Assembly (NCBI RefSeq): GCF_946187255.1
Contig: NZ_CAMHRZ010000182.1
Span: forward strand, 1-6,838
Direction: 5' to 3'
Length of the DNA: 6,838 nt
DNA from: an uncultured Ruminococcus sp.
Lineage (GTDB): Bacteria; Bacillota; Clostridia; Oscillospirales; Ruminococcaceae
Of this stretch, positions 4,301 to 6,838 are shown one piece after another. A program made the translations under genes and the position numbers. Each line of letters starts with the position of its first letter. Positions within the stretch are counted from its first letter, which is position 1. The notes beneath the pieces were generated by a model that saw nothing but the letters and a program-made list of their open reading frames with translations, made no database searches and was not told where the DNA came from.

Positions 4301-6838
4301 CTTCTCTTCTCCGGTCGCTTCGTTATCCTTATACCATATCTGATAGGGAAATTCCACCAGATCGTAGTCCATATCATTTGTGCCCGTAACTTCCTTGTCA
4401 AGCACCACATGACCTGGAGTTACATAACTCAGGTTGAAACGCATGTGAAGGTTGGACGCACCCGCACCGCGTTCCATGTAGAAGATCTTCATTTCGTGAG
4501 AGGAATAATCCTTGAAGACTTTTTCGTACTCGCCTGTCTTTTGGTCAAAATCAAAACGCTTTGCAAGTTCGGTGTTTATCTCAGCTGTTGTCATTCCTCT
4601 TGCGGTGTAATTGGCAATGAAAATATCTCTCAGATTTGTCTTTTTGCCGTTTACATTAACTTCGCCCGTTGCAAAGTTGACATTTCCCGAAAGTGCGGAA
4701 TGTATACCGCCAAGATCGATGACCAGCTCGCCGTCAACGTACAGCCAGAAGTCATCATCACCCGTGAACTCGAAGATTATATCGTGTCCCCAATTGTCCT
4801 TACCGCTTGGAGTCTGAGTAAAGCCTGCGGAGAGTTCCATACCGAAATAGTAATCGGGATTACTGCCTACCGTAAGGAGTTTCTCGTATTTTCTCGGGTC
4901 ACTGTCAGGCAGCAATCCGGTGTTAGCCGCACCTCTTCTTGCAAAAGCGGTGTACAGATTTTCAGGGTTATCTTTTGAATAGTTGCCCGCAGTGATGTTA
5001 TCATAGGGAAAAAACTGTCCATGTTTCATGGTGTAGCCTGTATCACCATCTCTGGTACCCAGTTCTTTATATACGGTAAATTTATCTCCTACTGTACCTT
5101 TATTATTTATCAGCGTTGCAAAATTCTGACAGCTGTCATATTCAAAATAACCCGTAGCTTCGTATGTACTTTCAATAAAAAGGTTATTTACCTCTGTTGC
5201 CGAACCGAAAAGCTCACTCAGCGATTTGCCTGTTATAGTAGCGTTGGGATAACCCTCAACATCAGCACTGCCCTCCACAGTCTCCTTTGCAAGATAATTC
5301 GTTAAAAGACCGTCTTTCTGGGGAGAAGCATTAAAAGTACTATATCCGATGACATCATGCTGGTCTTTTGATGTATATGTACTGCCGCCATCATAGTTTT
5401 TGACTTCACCATTGAAATCTATCATCTTCATCTCAATACCATACTTTTCATTATCAATGGTATCAACAGGTGTCAAGTCCTTTTCAGGGTCAACCACTCT
5501 TGCAAAATAGAAAGTCTCCGCATTGGCACGGCTTCCGGGAACGATACGGCTTTCGGCGATATTGCTTGCCACCTGCGCTTTAAGGCTGGCGTAGGAATAG
5601 CTGAGATCATCCCATGCGAGTATATCGGAGTAGTATTCGCCCTCTTTTCTGCCGGGAAGATTTATGCCGATAGTCTCATCCGAAAGCACCTGTCCTGTGG
5701 TCTTCACAGGTGCGATGTACTTCCTTGAATAGGGGTTATAAAGCTCATAGTAGTAGTTGGGGTCGGTGGTGCCCTCCCAGTAGTATTCGGTGAATTCCCA
5801 AAGGAGAGTGTTTATCCTGCCGCCCACCCACATGATGTTGTCTCCGCGTTCATAACAGGGAATGAGGTTGCCTGCGTGATCTATGGCGTAGAACTCATAG
5901 TTCTTTGCACTCTCGTTCCACACACGGGTGTATATGATTATCTCTTGCTTGTTCTGTACCTCCGAAACGCTGACCTTTTTGGCAGAATATGTCACCGAGT
6001 CTTCGTTGGCGATGTTTGAAATATCCACAAGGTTAAGGTAAGTTCCGTCACCTGCCGTAAAACCGCCGTTATCGAACGTTACGGACTTGTCATTTGCGGT
6101 CAGCATTATCCTTGTGTACGTTTTGTCTTTTTCTTCTTTGGGGTTGGTCGGGTCGGGCGTTACCTTTATGGGGTTGGCTTTCGCCGCTGTCTCATCTCCC
6201 AGAGTCAGCGTGCCGTCACCGTTTATGATAAGGTATCTGACCTCACCGTTCACCACTGTCGAAAGGGTATAATTATCCTCCGCTATGCACCCGAACGTCC
6301 AAAGGGATATATCATCTCCGTCATCTTCGGGAACATACAGCGTTTGCGGCGAGACCGAACCGTTATCCTGCTTTACTCTTACGACCCACGAAAGCAGATT
6401 TTCAGCAGTGACCGTATCCCCTCTAGCCAGCATACCATTACCCGAAGTGCCGCCGTTATAGTTCATCAGCGCATAGGTCTTGCCGTCGAGGTTGTAGGGG
6501 TCGTCATCTATTGTACTAAAATCATGAATAGTTATCCAAGCACTATTAACACCTTCTGATCCATATCCAACTATTGATTTAGGACTGTTCTTATTATCAA
6601 CAACCCAATAATGCTTTTTATTATCACTTAGTTTTGCATATATTTTGTATTGATTATCATTTGAAGAAGCATGATCAAGGACAAACTTTGTCTTTTCTTT
6701 GTCATCAGTAGTGTAATCAAGTGCCGAACGTGATGCATTTCCAAAATCTGAGCCTGTAAACATCTTAATATATTTTTTGGTATCTCCATCTTTAATATAA
6801 AGATAATAACTCCCTTTTTCGTTCTCAACATTTTCAAA
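1382..6838 (-). CDS. Large fibro-slime / Cna-B multidomain surface adhesin, 5' end outside the window
   Basis: This is the C-terminal 1818 residues of a giant secreted protein. The frame has no stop up to the window edge, and residues before the first in-window ATG (such as YYLYIKDGD) continue the same style of protein, so that ATG is not taken as the start; the signal peptide must lie upstream. Order, numbering from the edge: beta-rich region of unknown fold (1-460), fibro-slime domain (about 463-808), three pilin-type Cna-B-like domains (809-1312), two SpaA/prealbumin-like domains (1313-1590) and a last Cna-B-like domain (1594-1800). It ends in GSQGAAP with no LPXTG motif, hydrophobic anchor or charged tail, so sortase anchoring at this end is not supported. 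The likely role is adhesion or matrix building outside the cell, inferred from the domains. It overlaps the next gene by 4 bp. GC content falls sharply upstream of about 6510. The ligand is unknown. Confidence 0.93.
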   Translation of the reverse strand, partial: FENVENEKGSYYLYIKDGDTKKYIKMFTGSDFGNASRSALDYTTDDKEKTKFVLDHASSNDNQYKIYAKLSDNKKHYWVVDNKNSPKSIVGYGSEGVNSAWITIHDFSTIDDDPYNLDGKTYALMNYNGGTSGNGMLARGDTVTAENLLSWVVRVKQDNGSVSPQTLYVPEDDGDDISLWTFGCIAEDNYTLSTVVNGEVRYLIINGDGTLTLGDETAAKANPIKVTPDPTNPKEEKDKTYTRIMLTANDKSVTFDNGGFTAGDGTYLNLVDISNIANEDSVTYSAKKVSVSEVQNKQEIIIYTRVWNESAKNYEFYAIDHAGNLIPCYERGDNIMWVGGRINTLLWEFTEYYWEGTTDPNYYYELYNPYSRKYIAPVKTTGQVLSDETIGINLPGRKEGEYYSDILAWDDLSYSYASLKAQVASNIAESRIVPGSRANAETFYFARVVDPEKDLTPVDTIDNEKYGIEMKMIDFNGEVKNYDGGSTYTSKDQHDVIGYSTFNASPQKDGLLTNYLAKETVEGSADVEGYPNATITGKSLSELFGSATEVNNLFIESTYEATGYFEYDSCQNFATLINNKGTVGDKFTVYKELGTRDGDTGYTMKHGQFFPYDNITAGNYSKDNPENLYTAFARRGAANTGLLPDSDPRKYEKLLTVGSNPDYYFGMELSAGFTQTPSGKDNWGHDIIFEFTGDDDFWLYVDGELVIDLGGIHSALSGNVNFATGEVNVNGKKTNLRDIFIANYTARGMTTAEINTELAKRFDFDQKTGEYEKVFKDYSSHEMKIFYMERGAGASNLHMRFNLSYVTPGHVVLDKEVTGTNDMDYDLVEFPYQIWYKDNEATGEEKLLSNVDEHISVTYQNSTKKVEYLPSYTPPGSTTPYQSVFLINPQKSAEIHFPANTIQYRIIECGINSDVYDNVYVNGVKKERAPIGDTGRCTVDSGWMEVSERTSVTFQNHVDPDGLRTLSFQKKLYDNDYKKSMSAEDKEAHKITHEQLNPAQDKEKTTFTFRLYLSDGATEEMTLANMYKYYVIDPDGYYCRWSMEARDFVSTSLSKAALDAELLAIDNNEELDEEQKLAQKAGITAQIPEFETSMNGSISKIPAWYTVLVPYIPAGTKFKVEERDSDSERPLGYDRVEYERIEGTYTFVAGGAENEGWVKKEESPKMNVINQRGFEIEAQKIWSDKDFCRTHAPVYTALYYKADENAEEELVSGTVRKITDDEPYVRYFMNTLPAGKSLDNYAVYEVEVSNDAVFDTEGKMTSGSISKKLENGLVTNNNLHSYSVSYDKGSVKTETINGKDYSSRKDSITNERSGGVVISLYDMKPEKTADDTYRKKPLKEGVFTLYKGRGSSREKLGIFTSNENGRITTMYDYELDTEYELVEDTPPDHYIGLPRTVRFRLKSNTDASNVTTYSVEFYDEDTNAWVDVKDKYNTQRSEFKYDEWLGWNEPATTGDQLVAYINVYNKKFTLKAEKQDFKDNSKKLEGAHFALYRGVSGVGGLVKDYDPIPGYNDLVTDENGIIPMIDNTLEPGKYYLEEVTPPTGYKKLKEDVIFTIKKDDIVLNNQDSCFHLETTETDEHACVIRICNELDDSDLYFDIEKIIFTDKNIHNSDDEQKFVFRVDRFEETDTAMTGACDSFFVTLNCDKDMTYNSDEDIMVDGAKYNYTMFHSAADGYSFSGSGDNVTITRTYNNNGKTENYTFPTAIRTGRQTIHVKKGGIYRISEVTGWSGTDYVLWKGSNVYKGYGTPISQGGDDGCVVFSTAAVKAEKFKEASAQIDGKYRPTASFTNTETEFAYLTSQSYAENIIGRSGSQGAAP
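1385..2065 (-). other. C-terminal Cna-B-like domain and unanchored tail
   Basis: Residues about 1594-1800 form a last beta-rich unit with K1601 (DIEKII), E1725 (RISEVTGW) and N1790 (SFTNTE) as a candidate isopeptide triad. After it comes a short tail (FAYLTSQSYAENIIG, then GSQGAAP) that stops without LPXTG, a membrane helix or a basic end. The final codons, for QGA, double as the ribosome binding site of the next gene. Two Cys (C in TGACDSF and TLNCDKD) lie close together and could form a disulfide. Confidence 0.65.
1393..1398 (-). promoter_or_regulatory. Ribosome binding site of the TasA-like gene, inside the adhesin gene
   Basis: AGGGGG on the minus strand lies 7 nt before the ATG at 1385-1383. 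It is read within the final codons of the adhesin (QGA), so the last residues of the adhesin and the ribosome site share the same bases. With the ATGA stop/start overlap at 1385-1382 this points to translational coupling. Confidence 0.75.
2066..2899 (-). other. Two SpaA/Cna-B prealbumin-like domains
   Basis: Residues about 1313-1590 hold two copies of the collagen-binding-protein B (SpaA, prealbumin-like) fold. The first has LKEGVFTLYKG, then SNENGRITT and YELVEDTPPDHY, with E1383 as the likely isopeptide catalyst. The second, very typical, has KLEGAHFALYRG, DENGIIP and PGKYYLEEVTPPTGY, with K1474, E1538 and N1588 as the candidate triad. This order of motifs (GAxFxLY, then DENG, then GxYxLxExxxPxGY) is diagnostic for the family. 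Confidence 0.85.
2900..4414 (-). other. Three pilin-type Cna-B-like domains with candidate isopeptide triads
   Basis: Three successive beta-sandwich units start with a Lys-containing strand, have a Glu near the middle or end, and close with a strand ending in Asn, which is the arrangement of self-forming Lys-Asn isopeptide bonds in Gram-positive pilins. Candidates are K815 (VVLDKEV), E908 (YRIIECG) and N956 (VTFQNHV); K970 or K971 (SFQKKL), E1121 or E1122 (FKVEERD) and N1170 (NVINQR); K1180 (AQKIW), E1245 or E1247 (VYEVEV) and N1310 (ITNER). The second unit contains a charged, helix-like insertion. Bond formation is predicted from position only. Such domains usually act as stiff, protease-resistant stalks. 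Confidence 0.7.
4415..5455 (-). other. Fibro-slime domain
   Basis: Residues about 463-808 carry the hallmarks of the fibro-slime family, first described in Fibrobacter surface proteins and related to PA14-like beta-sandwiches. Visible landmarks in order are YGIEMKMIDF, YFEYDSCQNFA, MKHGQFFPYD, YYFGMELSAGF, the signature block at residues 691-713 (FTGDDDFWLYVDG, then LVIDLGGIH), and the closing MKIFYMERGAGASNLHMRF. The Asp-rich GDDDFW and DGELVIDLGG segments resemble the metal- or sugar-binding loops of PA14-type domains, so carbohydrate or matrix binding is a reasonable inference; no ligand can be read from sequence. Confidence 0.85.
5455..6838 (-). other. N-terminal beta-rich region of the adhesin, unknown fold
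   Basis: Residues 1-460 of the visible protein match no domain I can name with confidence. They are rich in Tyr, Trp, Asn, Asp and Gly, with short strand-like stretches such as YYLYIKDGD, KHYWVVDN, VRYLIINGDGTL and YYELYNPYSRKYIAP. These could be repeats of a small carbohydrate-binding-like beta unit, comparable in style to beta-trefoil or fascin-like folds, but that is a guess from texture only. The same kind of region precedes the fibro-slime domain in related Ruminococcus-type proteins as I remember them. The upstream end (6511-6838) is much more AT-rich than the rest. Confidence 0.4.

Noticed and set aside
4277..4978. Plus-strand frame of 233 codons opposite the fibro-slime domain
   Set aside because: The minus strand here encodes the unmistakable GDDDFWLYVDGELVIDLGG block, so the plus-strand frame is an antisense shadow.
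6761..6763. ATG as the true start of the adhesin
   Set aside because: The frame continues upstream without a stop to the window edge with similar protein content, there is no signal peptide after this ATG, and no ribosome site stands before it.

Overview
The window looks like part of the chromosome of a gut or rumen Firmicute, most likely a Ruminococcus or another Oscillospiraceae. The main gene encodes a very large secreted protein with a fibro-slime domain followed by pilin-type Cna-B/SpaA domains, an architecture I associate with those bacteria. The intergenic DNA also carries hairpins of the 'TTTGAGGCnnnGCCTCAA' type that I associate with Oscillospirales. This placement is recognition from memory, not a search result.

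Layout, following transcription from right to left on the minus strand. From the right edge (6838) to 1382 runs one uninterrupted reading frame of 1818 codons plus stop. Its 5' end lies outside the window: the frame stays open through the last base, and the first in-window ATG (6763-6761) sits inside coding sequence. The protein fragment has a beta-rich N-terminal region of unknown fold, a fibro-slime domain, and about six immunoglobulin-like or prealbumin-like domains. Several of these show the Lys/Glu/Asn pattern of self-forming isopeptide bonds. It ends without an LPXTG sorting signal or membrane anchor.

The stop codon overlaps the start of the next gene (1385-735) in an ATGA arrangement, with a good ribosome binding site inside the end of the large gene. 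That second gene encodes a 216-residue secreted protein resembling the TasA/camelysin (SipW-dependent) family of extracellular fibre subunits. Together they look like the end of an operon for cell-surface or biofilm-matrix material, with the large adhesin and the putative fibre subunit made in a fixed ratio through coupled translation.

From 734 to 1 there is no convincing gene. This stretch holds a heptamer repeat that runs into the 3' end of the second gene, a series of hairpins and palindromes, and a strong, probably bidirectional terminator at 415-461. A third sequence arm could compete with the terminator stem. There is a pair of imperfect 28-bp direct repeats. Near the left edge is a good sigma-70-type minus-strand promoter (104-132) that would drive a gene starting beyond the left edge. 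Base composition changes sharply inside the large gene near 6510, from about 51% GC to about 30% GC towards its upstream end (counted by hand), which suggests a swapped N-terminal module.
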